From Phallusia mammillata (lineage: Eukaryota > Chordata > Ascidiacea > Phlebobranchia > Ascidiidae): 64,000 nt of DNA. The position numbers were made by a program, and so were the translations under genes. Below, in pieces: positions 23,077 through 36,818 of this stretch (positions are counted from its first letter, which is position 1; every line of letters starts with the position of its first letter). The stretch is from positions 75,463 through 139,462 of the forward strand of contig QLIY01000065.1 in the NCBI GenBank assembly GCA_003260075.1. The letters run 5' to 3'. Below the pieces are notes generated by a model. It saw only the letters and a program-made list of their open reading frames with translations. It was not told the origin of the DNA and searched no databases.

Positions 23077-26000
23077 ATGGAAATGAAATCTGAGAATGCC
23101 TCTGCTGACATTTTTGTCAACACATCAAAAGTGAACACTTCAATTTCTTTAAGTCCAAGGTAAAAACAATTTAAAAAAAATAGTAAACACAAACTTAATA
23201 TTTGGTGTCTTTGTTTTCAGACAATTGACATCACCTTTATCTGACAGTAAATTTCCTCGCATTGAAGATTGTGCCCATTTTCATTATGAAACTGTTCATT
23301 ATGGACAAATCAAGGTAGGTATAATAAAATGTGTAATTGCAAATTTGTTCCTTTTTTAAAACACTGCAAGTTTTAAATTTATATTTTCAACTTAAATGAA
23401 CTGCTTGTTCTTGTTTTCTACTTTTCACAATGACAAATTGCATGCCTTTTTTTCTGAGCATATTTTTGTGGATCTCTTTAAACCAGGGGTGGGCAACCTT
23501 TGTTACTGTGGGGCCAATTACAAATGTCAAAGTTGGATCGCAGGCCGCACCTGTGTATAACACATGTGATTTTGCTTTGTTGCTTACCAAATATGCTAAA
23601 CTGCAAGTATAATTCGTATTTGATTATTTTGCCGGGTTGCAGAAAACTAGCATCAGGCGCATTAATCAGCACAAAAATATGTAATAATTGGACTCGTTTG
23701 CCAGTACTTTGAAATTCAAGCGTCTCGGCGGGCAACACAACCTTCAAAGAAGGGCTGCATGCGGGCCGCAGGTTGGCCACCCCTGCTTTAAACCAATCAC
23801 ATACTGAAAAGGCAAACAATTTATATGTTTACATGTAGAATCGTTAAATTAACTATGCATTAATTTGACATTATTAAACCAAAACTACATGTACAAATTA
23901 TTAACAATCACACTGATTCAGCTTGCACTTGTTGAGGAACTGAGCGAGGGTCTACAGATCAATGGATCTTTTATATTTGAGGGCTACAAGCCTGCATTTT
24001 GTGTCCGTGTTACTTGCAAGGTATTAAAAATTACATGTATACAACCACTTTTTTTTGTTGCTCTTTGATTTATTGCGGCTATTTCATCTGTCTCTTATGG
24101 GCAGGAAAAAAGTTGGGTTGTGAGACGCAATCTTTTGCACTTTGAAAAACTTGACACCTTACTTCATGAATGTGTTTTTGATCGCAAGTTTTCAAAACTC
24201 AGAAAAGTTAGCGAAGAAGCACTGCAACCTAAACCACTGGAGGTACCTACAGTACAGTTACACACTCTGTAGCTTATTTGCAATGCTTGACTTTCAAACT
24301 GTTTCAGGCCATTCACCAGTTTCTTCAGTCATATATGTTTGACTTATCTACAATAACAAATCTTGAAGATGGTGGTGGTCTGATCTATTGTGCTCCAGTT
24401 CTGCATTGGCTTGAAACTGATAATCATGGCCGTAACCTGGCACCACATGCTCTCGGAGATATTGCTGACATAAATATACCTGCTGTAGCTGCAGCCAGAG
24501 TGGTTAGAAGATACAATGCTCGGGATGAAGATGAATTAAATTTGGAGGTATAGGACACAATGGACTTTTAATATCATATGTAGACATTTGTAAAAAGTTG
24601 CATGGATATTTTCTATTTGGATATCTGGTGCATTTGTATTCATGAAAACTTTTTTGTTTAAACAAATTAAACAATAAACTTACTTTTTGGTTTCAGCATG
24701 AAGGCAGGTTTTGTTCTCATTTCATGTTGTAGGTAGCATACCATAGTACAGGCAAATTGTAAAATTTGTTTTTTTTAGGTTGGGGACATGGTTTCTATAA
24801 TCGAGATGGGAGCCAGTGGTTGGTGGCGAGGTAAACATAAATTTCGTGTTGGAACATTTCCATCATTGTGTGTTCGAAGGATCAGCAGTTCCAATGATGT
24901 GGTGGGCACCCATGAACGCCCATTCCCACCTCCCCGATATAATGGACCCCCTGTAGTCGGCCCAAGTGAGTAGCCAAGTAATGTTTGATTATACAAATGC
25001 GATCTTGTAAAATCCAAAATTTTAATTTTTAGTTGAGAAAAAGAACGGAAAAATTATGGAGTTTCTGCGATCATTTCTTGCAAATCGTCCAAGCAAAGCC
25101 CAACTAAAAAAGAAGGGAATTTTAAAGGAGCGAGTGTTTGGTTGCGACTTGGGGGAGTTGTTGCATAGGACAGGGGAAGACGGTATGGCGAATGTGGTTA
25201 CAAAGTAAACTGAATTGGTTTAAAGGAAAATGATTTTTCTGCACAGTACCATCTGTTGTTCTTGACTGCATAAAGTTTGTGGAGGAACATGGAATAGTTG
25301 ATGGGATATACAGAATATCTGGTGTAGCCTCACACATTCGATTTTTGCGCTATGAATTTGACTCAGATAATCGACCCAACCTTGAAAAAGCAGTTGCTGG
25401 ACTTCCCAAAACAGGCCATGTGCCAGGCATGTCAAAAGAAAAGAACATGGTGTGTGATCCACACAGCATAGCTGGCCTTTGCAAGTTGTATTTCAGGTAG
25501 GAGAATCTTAGTTAAAAACTTTGATAACTTATGTTTGTTGTCATAAATAGTGTTGTATGTTCTACTGTTTTTACATGTTCTAAAAACGCCATGGGTTAAT
25601 TTATTTGCCATGTCAAAATGGTATTGACTTCACAACATTTTATCGTGGGTTTTAGTGGTACACATTTTATCATGGGTTTTAGTGGTAGATGCCAGTTGAT
25701 TTGAATAGTAGTCAGAAAGGTGGCAGATTCATTTTTGTATGTTGCATTTTGGGTATTAATACAATTCCTCTTAACAAACTGAAAACAAGCAATATAACAC
25801 TTTTTACGTGTACTTAAATATGAAGTTAAAAATCACTCGGCATGCCATGAAAAACTAACTTGTGTGCGAACCATGACATGCATTCCAGGGATTAACTATC
25901 ATAAATCACCAAGTTAAGTGTCTAATCTATTTAGCTATTGGTCACAGTCCTATTTGTGCATTAAAGTGAAACTATTAACACTGCATTCTGAATACAGAAA

Positions 26001-29000
26001 TTGGGAATAGATTTTGGTACTAATTGTTGTGTAAATTATTTGTAGGGAGTTACCCAATCCATTGCTGACATACCAGCTCTACAACAGATTTGCAAGTGCT
26101 GTCACAGACTATGAGGCTGAAGAGAGAATACTTAAAGTGCATGACGTTATTCAGCAGTTACCCCCGCCACACTACAGGTTGGCTGGTGGCGCAAATCAAT
26201 ACATTGATTTTTTTGCTTTGCTTTGCTGCTGCTAATCTTATTAACTTTCCAGTGGCAGGACTGTCAATGTTTGTTTGATTGGTTTAAGCCCTTTTTTGTT
26301 TACCTTCATACAAAGTTAAAAAGAACTGGTATTACTATCGTCAAAGTGTTCTTGCAGTCCTAAAATTGCTGCTTGAATGGAATATAAAACATTTTGTGTT
26401 GTATTTTAGAACATTAAAGCAACTTATCAAACATCTTAACTTTATGGCGGGTCACGATGGCCGAACATCAATGCACTGTAGAAATTTGGCCATAGTTTGG
26501 GCACCCAATCTTTTACGTTCCCGTGAGATAGAGGCTGGACTTGCTGCTTTCACAGAAGCTCGTGTACAATCTGTGGTTCTTGAGTTTTTAATTGTGAATG
26601 GTGACTTACTGTTCAGTGACAGTCTGCAAACCAAACAGTACGATGCAGGTACATTGTGGTTTTGTATCTATTTTATGCGGAAAAAACAGAACATATATAT
26701 TCTTAGTATTTAATGTGATAATTAACATGTTAAATGTACCTGTAACATGCTCATGTACAACTAAGTACAGCATTGCTATTTTTAATTTTACCAAATAAGG
26801 TATTTTTGAACCGTGTTTAACATTAAACATTTTTGCAATTGATTTTTAGATCACAAGCCAATGAGGCCACGCTCCCTAATGGTACTTTCCACACCCAAGC
26901 TTATAAGTTTAGAAGAAGCCCAAGCTAGGTCGAAGATGGCAGTAACCCCTTCGTCTGCTGATACCTTTAATTCTTCTTCGTTCTGTGAGAGTGTTGCTTC
27001 CGATGTAACACTTCGAAACTCCTCTATTTCAAACAGATCATCAAATGACAGAAGGTTGGTTTGGTTTATGGGTTGTCTGTCCATGTGCATTTTGTCCAGT
27101 GCATCAGTTCATTCAGTTTCTTGTTTGGTATGTGCACTTAAAAACGCCTGCAACTTATTTTCCACTGATAGTGCTAATTCATTGTCACATTTGCACATTT
27201 TTATTAACACATTAAAACTCCACTTTCAAAAGTGTTTATGTTCAGCTAGTTTGGCACAAGGTTGTCATAACAGTGTAGGTATAGCTTTTTGTAGAACATT
27301 GTGAAAAAATGTCCATGTAGCTTATTCCTAGCTTTCTCACATCAACACAAACTGTCTTACATAGTCACAGTTTGCTGTTTGTTTATGGTTTTACTGTGGT
27401 GGTAGACTATAAAAAACTATCATATTAATACAGACATGACCAAAGATGTATGTCCAAAAGTAACTTAACGATTTGGACTGTCATATTGGTTTTGCTTGAC
27501 GTTTATGAAACAAATAGGTGTCTGTTAAACATAATGAAAGAATTATTTAATAAAAGTTATTTTGGTGTTCTTTTCTGTTGCATGGCCTTTTGGTCAAATT
27601 GTAATATGTTGGTGTTTATTTTTCTTTTTAACTGTCTGTTCCTAGTGGTGCATACTTTGTGTAAAATCTGCAGACGACGATCGTATGGTGACTTCACACA
27701 AAAACGGCGAAATCGTCAAATAACCATAAGCCGTATCTTTACTGCGGTGGACAACACCGAAAGCGATGACAAAAATGAGGACCTTGATAAAGAGTCTCGC
27801 AGAAAATCGTCCCAACTCTAGCCCAACTTTTCCTTATTCCATGTGTGGCAAAAGTAATTTCCCCCACTCTTATAATAATCAATTCTGTCTCCCTGCTGAC
27901 CTTTTTGGTTTGAATACTAATTTGTTGCCCATGCGAGTTGAATCCAATGTCACATGGTGTCCTTTTAGCTTTTAGTAGCAGTAGGCTTTACAACTAATTC
28001 AGTAGATTGCATGCTTATTTGCGTCATTTTTTAATCATCTATTTTTTTCCTGTTGGCTACAATCAGTAGTGATGTTTACAACGTAGGTTGGGCAACTCAT
28101 TATTCACACATTTTCCACATATGTATTACACGCTATGCATGAGGTATGAACTTTCAATTCAGAGCCTAACAAAAGTTAAAGGGTTGTCAATATCAAAACA
28201 AATCAACATTCCAGGGATAAACATACCGACTAAATTAATTGTGAAAAGAATGCTAAACCATTGATAAAATATTTGCACAATATTGTCACTTTCAAGCACT
28301 TTGTGTTTCAGTTTATCTTTTCTAGTATTATCAGGAAAATGTTGGTTACTATTTTAGGTCTCTTTGGTTATTACAATTCAGCAAAATTTATGTACTGACT
28401 TGTCCAATCACAAAAATTGTGACTTCGCATGTTCTGCATGTTACTGGATTTAAATAATCTTTACCTTTGCATGTGCCAACAAAAGAATTGTGTTTTCATA
28501 CCCTTGACAAAATTACTGGCTTTATGCACACCCCTTACCTCTATCATAAGCTCTTTTGCATTTGCTTTTCTACTACTAACTTGCATGGCACTTGTCTGCT
28601 GGTTGTGTACATGGGACAGGCATCAACTGTTTTGTCACAGTGAGTATTAACTTTGTGTTGCTAAATGTGCCTTGTATCAACTTGTAGTTTTATGATCATC
28701 TTTTTGTTTGTGTCAATATTTAAGTTTATGTACCTTTTTTATCATTAACATGAAATATCACTTGGTACAAGTTTATTGTTTTGTTCTATGTTTTATTCAT
28801 GCAAACATAAAGATTATGTGTATTTTTGGAAACAGAAAAAGACAACACAAAAAAGGTCCATCTACCTCAACCAGTGCAAACAACCTGTCTCAAAAATCTC
28901 ATGGTTCTACGGCAGTTAATGTGAAAAAAACAGGTTTGGCATTCATGTTTTATCATTTTTCAAGACAATTTATTTCCAACACAAAAAGCAAGTGTGTGTA

Positions 29001-32000
29001 TGCCTAGTTTCTGGTTTTAACCGATTCTTACAATATTTTAGCAGCTAAACAAAGTTTATGTTGTCTAAATCAATATTATGCCTGTTTTTCAGGTCATCAA
29101 AAACACAGTACAACTGCTTCAGTACATCTGAGTTCTGACATTCCTGAAAATTGCACAACCCCATCTACTTCATCCAAGCATCATCACAACCATGGTTCGA
29201 ACTGGAAAGTCAAGCTGGGAAGTTTGCTGAGAAAAAGTTCCACTGTTGCAAGACAAGGTAAAACAATCTTAAATTCTTGATTCAAGACAAAAATATGAGA
29301 AATTTGAAACAAATAAATTCACCTTTTATCTGGAAAAATGTGGTGACAATAATAATTAATAGCACAAATATTTATATTAAATGATTTTTTGGGGGCATTA
29401 AAAGCGTATGATGTAATGTAGTGTAATAACCAAATAAACCTCAATTTCTTACACAATAATTAACCCCTTAAAATATTTTCAAATGTTCCAACTGTGTCAA
29501 TAACTTTATTCAGTGCTGCGTGTTTTGCGATCCATTCAACCAGACAATCTGGCACGAGTTCAAACACGATTCGCATAAATGATGTGATTTCCTCAATTAG
29601 CGTGATTGACGTTTGATTATAAACGTTCGCCCGATATGGCTCTGCATGCAAGTGTCACACCCTTCACAATGCATTAACTTTTCAACCCACAATGATCAAG
29701 AAAGGTCAAGAAAGTCATGAGCAGCTATATCATATGCTGCGATATTTTCAACGCAAAACTAGCCACCATTCGTTTTTACTTTAGCAAACAGTCAATTTTC
29801 TTAACCCTTCCGTATTAAAAAAGCATTACAAGTAGCGGGACATTACAACATAAAATGCCTTCTCCGAAGTGTAATCTTCTGTGCCTAATTGGTTTGGGAC
29901 ATCATATTTTTGTTGCGTTGGTCATAAAAGGTGGCGAGCATGTTTTTTCTGCCTAATTGCCCATTAACGATTGAACCGCGCCCATCGCAAAAATGCAAAC
30001 GAAAGTGCTAAGCCAAAATCTATTTATTTATACCGTGACCTCACTAAATCGGAGTATACACATTGATAAACCGGTCACAATTACTGTTAAACATGCAGTT
30101 TATTATGTACAAATATGAAACAAATATAGTTCGTACAGCATTTAAACTGAATGTGACTTGTCCAACACGTATAAGGCTTTACTCCCATAAGGTTCTTTGT
30201 CGATTGAACTTCAAGATCATCATGTAGCGTTGTGTCATAGTTCTTTCCCAAATGTTACGTGCTAATACAAAGTCCAAGTATTTGTGGTGATAAAGATGGG
30301 CCAAGCCCAAAACCACTTATGCTCGTTTCAAGTACCCACAATCTTGTGTTAAAGTCTCTGCGTTCAGCCACTCATATTTAAATTTTATGACGTCGCACCT
30401 GTCGTAATAGTGACGTAAGTGTGATTTAATTGGAATTTAAGCAACAGCATTTCTTATTAATTTTTATTCAGGCTACCAAAAAACTTACCCTTTGCGGATA
30501 AATAGTTTGTCAGAAAATGAAAGAGCAATTAAGCGTACTTGGGCCTAGGAGGCGCTGAATTTCGTTGTACAATTCAATTCAATATTTTTTTTGCCACGCT
30601 GGAAAATAAACAATTGCAAACATTTGGCCATCGAGTCACTTGACCCGTTACTGTTTACTTAAGAATCAATAAGGTAAAGGGACAAGGGGTAATAAATGGA
30701 CATGTGGAATGTTGATGTTGTAGCAGCAAACAAAATGAAAAGTACGTGGAGCAATAAGGCAAAACACAAAAAAACTAGCTCGACAAGCCGCTACAATTGT
30801 CAGGTTCGAATTGATCTCTGATTTAGCTCTTCTAAAAAACAAATTGCCAGCGAATTTTTTTTAGTAAAGCTACTATTTAAGTCCGTGTCTCTGATTTAAC
30901 TATACTAAGTATATGGATTTTTTGACAGCCTCACTTCGCCGCTGCCAGAGTGAAGATTCTCTCACCTCCGGTCGATCATCGGATCTCGCACCAACATGCG
31001 GAACACGAAGAACCCTCAACTTCTCACACGCTTCTCTTTTGCAAGCTGTGTCGAACGAGGTTAGGTTTATCCAATGGTAGCCATGTAAAACATGTTTTCG
31101 CTTTTCGGGGGTACAGACTGGGAAACTAAAATTATCACACCGCAAGGGAATTAAAAGCGAATCTTTTAAAGTAGCAAGTTAAACAAATCGGTATTGACAT
31201 TGTCGCATATTCTACGTTGCTAAGCAACAATCTGTATTTCACATTGAAGAACAAAGTTGTAAAGCTGAAATATGCGCTTCAGGATTATATTTCCTTATTT
31301 GTGGTAGATGACTGATTTTGTATTTAAGGTAACTGTGAAACAATGAAATCCGTATTTCTCGTTTGTAAAGCATTGATTTTAAACCGACAGAACATTTCCA
31401 TTTAATATTCGATCGTTATCTGTTATATAGGAGACAAGCAGTCTGTCTGATCGAACCCGCCCGGAACCACAGGTGCCCTACACTCCCACTCCACCCAGTG
31501 ATGACGACACAATGACGCAACCACGCCGAGCGAAACAGACGCGACCTTCAGGTGGTGTGTACTCCGAGGAAGAATTGGCAGCATTGGACAGAGAGGCCGA
31601 AATGATTGATAAAAAAGCTGCGTAAGTATTTCTCTTTCTTTTGGCTTCACGCCAAAAGTTACTTTAAAAAAGCTAAAACATGTATGTTTGTTTATTCTAC
31701 CTGCACAGCGAAATTTGGATGTTTGGTTGTTTGGTTGTTTGGTCTACTTTTAAAGTATGGTTCAATAATAAGCACTAAAGCACATTTTGCACATGTATAC
31801 TTTACGAATATGGTGAATTTTACTTTTCGAAAGTAAAATGTGTGGATATGTGCTAGAGTCAGCAATGCCCGATGTGTTTATTGCATTTCAATGTTATGAT
31901 CTTTGTTTCAACTTGTTTTCCAGGACGGGATCCAAAAAATCAGCAAAGGAAAACGAACATACTCAACGCAGCAACAGTCCTTTTGATGGACTGGACCCAA

Positions 32001-34149
32001 ATTTCCCTGCAGTGATGGGTGAAGTTGGCCTTGACTTTGATCCCTTGAGCTACAAAGCAGTGCAAAACGGTCAGTGAATGTGGATTAGTTTTTTTCGACT
32101 TTAAGCAAGCTTGAGAACTCACGCGATTTGTGTTTTGTTTAACTGTTAGCGTGCAAACACTGCAAGTCTTTTGCAATAAAACAAAACCAAAATTTAAAAC
32201 AATTTGTGTAGAATATACTATTCATTGTTATCAGTCTAATATTTCATCCGTGCATCCGCTTATGAGGTTTTACTGCTTCGTAGTTGAAGAAAAGGGCAAA
32301 GTGTAATCTGTTTAAAAAAAACCTCCTGGCGATGCTTTTGATTCAGTGGAGAAAGTGTTATTCAATGATAGTATTGAACTATAATAATCATTTTTTCCCA
32401 ATGCGTTTTCCCCCTGTTTTCTCATGTTAAAAACTAGACTCGGTTTACGTGTTGTAAAAAAAGACTTTAATCTGATTCGGTATGACGCCTTCATTAGGCC
32501 TGGTGTACTATAAACTTTAGTATACTACTGTAATGTCCGGTTTTAATTTAAAAAATGACTTTATATTCCTCACAGGGTCAGCAAACGGCAGTCGGCAACG
32601 AACTCGCTCACCGGACAAGCTGCAAAAAGTCACCGCCGATTCAACTGTATCAATCAGACGAGTCGAATCCGTGCAATCGTTGCATGGTGGTGAAGCGGTG
32701 TTTGCTGCCATATCAACCTCTCACCAACAAGCTGCCAACCACCAACGCACTGCTGCTGCTGCTTCTACTGCTGAAACGCACAACCATGTCTCTTCCGTGT
32801 CGGTGGAAAGCAGTGTAAACGACAACGGCGGTCACGTGCGTAGCGAATTGGATTGCCTGACCGCTGACAACTGCACTTCGCAACCTAAGCTTCCAAAGCA
32901 GGCAAAGAAAAAGTTTTCAAGCGGCAGAAAAAAATCAGCAGCCGAACTTTTGGGTGTGGGTCAGCACTGGGCCACTAAGCGTAGTTTTACGCCACGACAA
33001 ACTGTGAACAATAACAACAATGGTGGGATATTAGAAAAAGGGAACAAGTTGCACGGAGAGGAACCTTTAGTTTCTCACTGCTCATCTCCTCCCAGAGAAC
33101 GCCGTGTTGAGGTCGAGTATTACACAGTGCCTGATCACAAGTTGGAAAAGAAGTCCCATTATGGATCATTCATCGCGTTGGTGGGAAAAATACCGGACGT
33201 GCAAAGTCACATTTCAGATAAACATGAGGTTCACCACACACCAAGAGACGTTTCAACTTCAGATTTTACAACAAACCGATTCCACATTGGCGCAGATCCA
33301 CCTCCACATCGCAGGATAAATTGTAGCCAGTCGTTAAGATCGAGATCTGCAACGTCCCCGTCTCCATATATAGACAGTAACTATGAACATGGCAGAAGCC
33401 CCAACAACAGCCACTTTTTTCAACATACTCAAATTTTTTCACCACGCCTTGACACTTTTGATCCAGCCGGCAAACAAAGACAAGATTACACAGACCCAAG
33501 CCACGAACGAAAATCCAAGTATTCGGTCCCACTTTCCGAATATGACACCTACTCCACCTCTCCACACAGCAGATCTCATAGCATGGACTCCCACCGACCG
33601 CAAATCAGTGTTAGCACAGTGTATGAAAATGAAGCAAGCCAATCAATGTACGCCCCGCATTCCGCAAGATCCATTCCCTCGCAGTCAAAGTATTATCCCA
33701 TTCCAGCACCGCGCAAGCACTTTCGTTCCTTCTCAGCGGGTGATCACTTGGAGCACCCACGTTATGACAATTTACATGCTAAAAAACCTGTCCCGCTACC
33801 AAGAACACGACGAATATATTCCGACACTGGCCATCACATACACGGCCATGAAGACCCTTCAAAATTTCGCCCGTGCGCCTACAGCAATTTGACATACGAG
33901 TATTGGGGCGATGGCGAAGGTAATTCATCAGCTGCTTATAGCTACAACCTTGTGGAGCATGCCAGCTTTGACCATACAAACGCTTCTGGTCATTCTGTAA
34001 GTTCCCAAAGTGCGTACGGTACAGACTTCAGTCGCGAAGTTACGGGTTGTCGTAGCTTCAATGATGGGTACGCTGTAATGCAGCAGGGTCAGCACTTCAA
34101 TTCTTCCACTAATACACATCGCCAGGCTACTGGTCTTTCATGGGTGTAA
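23077..34149 (+). CDS. ARHGAP32: Rho GTPase-activating protein, ARHGAP32/33 family
   Basis: The family switches off Rho, Rac and Cdc42 by stimulating GTP hydrolysis, acting at membranes and cell junctions. Seventeen exons join in frame to 1373 residues: 23077-23159, 23221-23314, 23922-24020, 24105-24242, 24308-24547, 24779-24965, 25033-25182, 25247-25496, 26046-26177, 26410-26648, 26850-27054, 28836-28933, 29093-29257, 30929-31059, 31431-31621, 31924-32069 and 32576-34149. Order: PX-like region (FPRIEDCAHFHYE...), SH3 (VGDMVSIIEM, WWRGKHKFRVGTFP), RhoGAP (VFGCDLGE; arginine finger in DGIYRISGV; CKLYFRELPNPLLTYQLY; NLAIVWAPNLLRS). Family motifs SLEEAQARS, SEDSLTS and LDFDPLSY follow, then a long Ser/His/Tyr-rich tail encoded by one big exon. 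Vertebrates have two paralogues (ARHGAP32, ARHGAP33), so the symbol marks the family, not a strict orthologue. Confidence 0.93.
23484..23785. mobile_element. Non-autonomous hAT-like element, family A, in ARHGAP32-like intron 2
   Basis: The 302-bp element starts CAGGGGTGGGCAACCT and ends AGGTTGGCCACCCCTG. The perfect 8-bp target duplication CTTTAAAC lies at 23476-23483 and 23786-23793. It is related throughout to the element at 11460. Confidence 0.92.
27674..27821 (+). CDS. Candidate alternative terminal exon of the RhoGAP gene
   Basis: An acceptor (ATCTGCAG) at 27673 opens a basic frame (RRRSYGDFTQKRRNRQITIS) that ends in a stop at 27821. It is in phase with the exon ending at 27054. No good donor restores phase to the next exon, while exon 27054 joins exon 28836 perfectly without it. 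That fits an alternative 3' end giving a short RhoGAP isoform of about 650 residues without the C-terminal tail. This is inference from phase only; transcripts would settle it. Confidence 0.4.
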
Positions 34150-35749
34150 AATCGCTCAGTATTTTGTTTGTGAAGATTTTTTTGTAACAAAGCATCGTAT
34201 TCGTGTTGTAGCGTGGTTAAAAACCTCCGCTTCATATATTTCCTGTGTTCTGAAGTTCAACGTTCTTACTCGGAGCAAAATGCGACTAACCGACCCCGAA
34301 TGATGTTCGGTGCTGTGCTCAAAACTAAGTAACAAATCTCTTGACGCAGTCAAATGTTTCTGCACTGTGACAAATCTGTAAAGAATAGGTATTTTCTTCA
34401 GCAATTGAACTGATTCCAATCTCTGTGTCTACTTTTTGAAAGTATTTCTAACATTCCAATTGAAGTGTTTGAACATTCTGAAACGGTATTCTAACTGAGC
34501 GGTGCTTAAAGCGTCGCCGAGCAATTATACGAAATGTGTTTTGTACTTTTGTTTGTTAAAGCGGTACAAGCATTTGAACTGTCACACAAAAATTTCAGAC
34601 CATATTGGTAACGTGGAATTTTATTAAAATGTATTATAAATGTGAAAAATGTTACTGGAAACTGCCCAAAAAACGGTGCAATAAACCCTTTATTAAGCCT
34701 GCATGACAACTGTAAAGTGTCATTTTTATTTGTCGCAGTGGACGAAAGTTTCTTTTTTGATATCTTAGCGTTGTACTGTGGCGTAACTTCTTTTGTCACC
34801 AGCGTTGGCGTTGCCTTGGTGTCGTATTGAATGAAACAAAAGTGCGCGTCCATGTTGACACATTAAAGTCGATGAATACAACAACGTGTTTGTTTGGGAA
34901 CGACGAAGCTTAGTTCAGGGGTGTTTGCCTGGCGAGGTAGAGCTACGAACACAGGATCTCACACCAAAGTTTAGGAATTTTGGGCAAGGTGGCAAATATT
35001 TTGGATTACATTGCATCACTTATACTTACTTACAAGTTGTCGTGTGTTGAACTAAGACGTTTCGAAGTGAGCTATAACAGTAAAAAAGCAAATTAAAATA
35101 CCTTCTCCAAAACGGAAAATAATCTTGAAATTCATCTGCTTATTCCGACGCTTGAAACTTAATGTTTAAAACGTAGTAAATGTACCTTGTGAGACTGGTG
35201 GACAGGGGATTTGAAAAGATAAACGGCTTTCATTATTTTTTATCTGAAGCGGCGACAAATTTAATATCACATCGTTGCGAAAGTCGGGTTCCTCGTTTTG
35301 AATACGGAATCTAAATTTACATCTGTATTGTTGATTCGGCTTGTGCAAAACAATAAATGAACCTACTTGAACCGTTGCTAGCTGTGGCGCAACACGCCCG
35401 TCAACAGTCGTGTGCCTTTTTTCTTTGTGCGGCTCACGTGACTTAAGCCGGGTATAAAATTGCTTCCGTCCCTGATGACGCAGCGCGATTCTGCTATGAC
35501 GTGGAAGGGCAATTGTCATGGTGGTCCCCATCTCGTTCACGCATACTTCAACATTTGGCAAGTACAAGGATAAGTACAGATAACATTAACTGTACCGCTT
35601 CCTTCGAAAATGGGCTTCGTTTTCATGCGAGCCCACCCCAAACTTTCCCTATAAGATCGGGAGCCCTTCCACAACCGGTCCCTGTGACTGATCACCCGTA
35701 GCGACCGCGCTGTCACCGGCAACGGTGCTAGCGGTGGGTGTGAGGTTCC

Positions 35750-35750
<1 letters not shown>
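34150..35750. other. Region after the RhoGAP gene with one unassigned open frame
   Basis: The RhoGAP 3' UTR probably occupies the first part. A minus-strand open frame of 133 codons at 35166-35567 contains basic stretches and is followed on the plus side by a 51-C gap. I do not recognise its product. It could be an exon of a gene lost in the gap, or chance. Confidence 0.3.

Positions 35751-35801
<51 letters not shown>
35751..35801. other. Run of 51 C: probable filled assembly gap
   Basis: An uninterrupted C tract five times longer than the others. The remaining tracts are 10-13, so this looks like a 50-base filler (plus one native C) marking a gap of unknown size rather than a biological homopolymer. 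Confidence 0.75.
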
Positions 35802-36001
35802 ACCAAAGGTTTAATTCACCCAGGGATGCTTTACTTTGTGCATTTCCTGGTTGGTGTCTTTGTGTGGCCCCTTGGAGAATTCTACAACAGCTTTACTTCC
35901 TCAACCCTGCCCTACCAACAGTTTTACAGTTTCCGACATGTTTTACTAAACAAGGGTAACACTGGTAAAATAGTTCTCACTGCAATTTACACCTCCTTTC
36001 A

Positions 36002-36545
36002 CATAGTCACACTGAAGCTGTGTTGAATCTCCCATTATAATTTTAACCCTTTCCAGAGAAAAGTTTCTGGGTTAATTGTAAATGTTAGTTTGTATTCAGT
36101 CCTATAGGCAGGGTTGTCATGCCATCCTTATTTCTAAGATATCTCCTTGTTTTTTACTTGAGTCCCTATTTTGTTTCACAATTACAAGTCAAACCCCTGC
36201 TGCAAGCGAAAGTAAACCTAGACCTTGGCTGTGGTGAGATGCACGAGTATTTTCTACCAACGAAGATTGTTTGAACAGGTTGTTTCTGGCAAAAAATACG
36301 GCATGTCAAATATTTGTTTCGTTTTGTATTAAATTTAATTTTTTGGTTGTCCTTATTTTCGGGTCCATGTCGATGGCTACCCTGCCTATAGACAAACGGC
36401 AGCCTGTGAAATATTGCACTAAATCTTACACGCTTATAGTTTCTATGTTATCCAACCTGTTAGGTTTAAAAGTCAACACAAAAGGGACAAATAAAGGGGG
36501 TAATATCACCACTGTGGATGCACAGACCGTTGGTGCTCTCCTACT
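36002..36545 (-). pseudogene. Decayed duplicate of the LIG3 5' end and upstream region
   Basis: Read on the minus strand, 36002-36034 gives MGDSTQLQCDY, matching the LIG3 start (MGDSTQFQCDY). The sequence upstream of that ATG (about 36035-36108 and 36385-36545) aligns with 39294-39543 upstream of true LIG3: shared 'cagtcctaNaggca', 'aggtttaaaagtcaacacaNaaaggacaaa' pieces and 'actgtggatgc'. Beyond about 11 codons the coding similarity fades. A hAT-like element has inserted at 36109-36384. It lies downstream of LIG3 in the same orientation, as expected for a tandem duplicate that lost its body. Confidence 0.7.
36109..36384. mobile_element. hAT-like element inside the LIG3 duplicate
   Basis: The ends are CAGGGTTGTCATGCC and GGCTACCCTG. 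The flanking 8-mers are CCTATAGG (36101-36108) and CCTATAGA (36385-36392). The paralogous site upstream of LIG3 (about 39355-39370) lacks the insert, so both occupied and empty versions are visible in this window. Confidence 0.75.
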
Positions 36546-36818
36546 TTCTGAACCAGCTTTCATCATTTAGGTTACAAATTATAAGATAACCTCATATACC
36601 CTTACAGCCTGGATATAACCTAATAATATCAGTTTATTGTTAACTTGTCTCTACACTACTCATAGTCACAGTATCCACAGCAAAATAGATCACACACATA
36701 ATTCATGTTGTAAAACAAATCATTACACGAATCGATTGAAACTAAAAGGGAAAACAAAAGTTACAACTTATAAACATGAAAAAACAGAAACATTCATAAA
36801 TTTGCAAATTAAAAAAAA

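Noticed and set aside
29460..29651. Small minus-strand open frame in an RhoGAP intron
   Set aside because: 63 codons, no recognisable features, no flanking splice partners.
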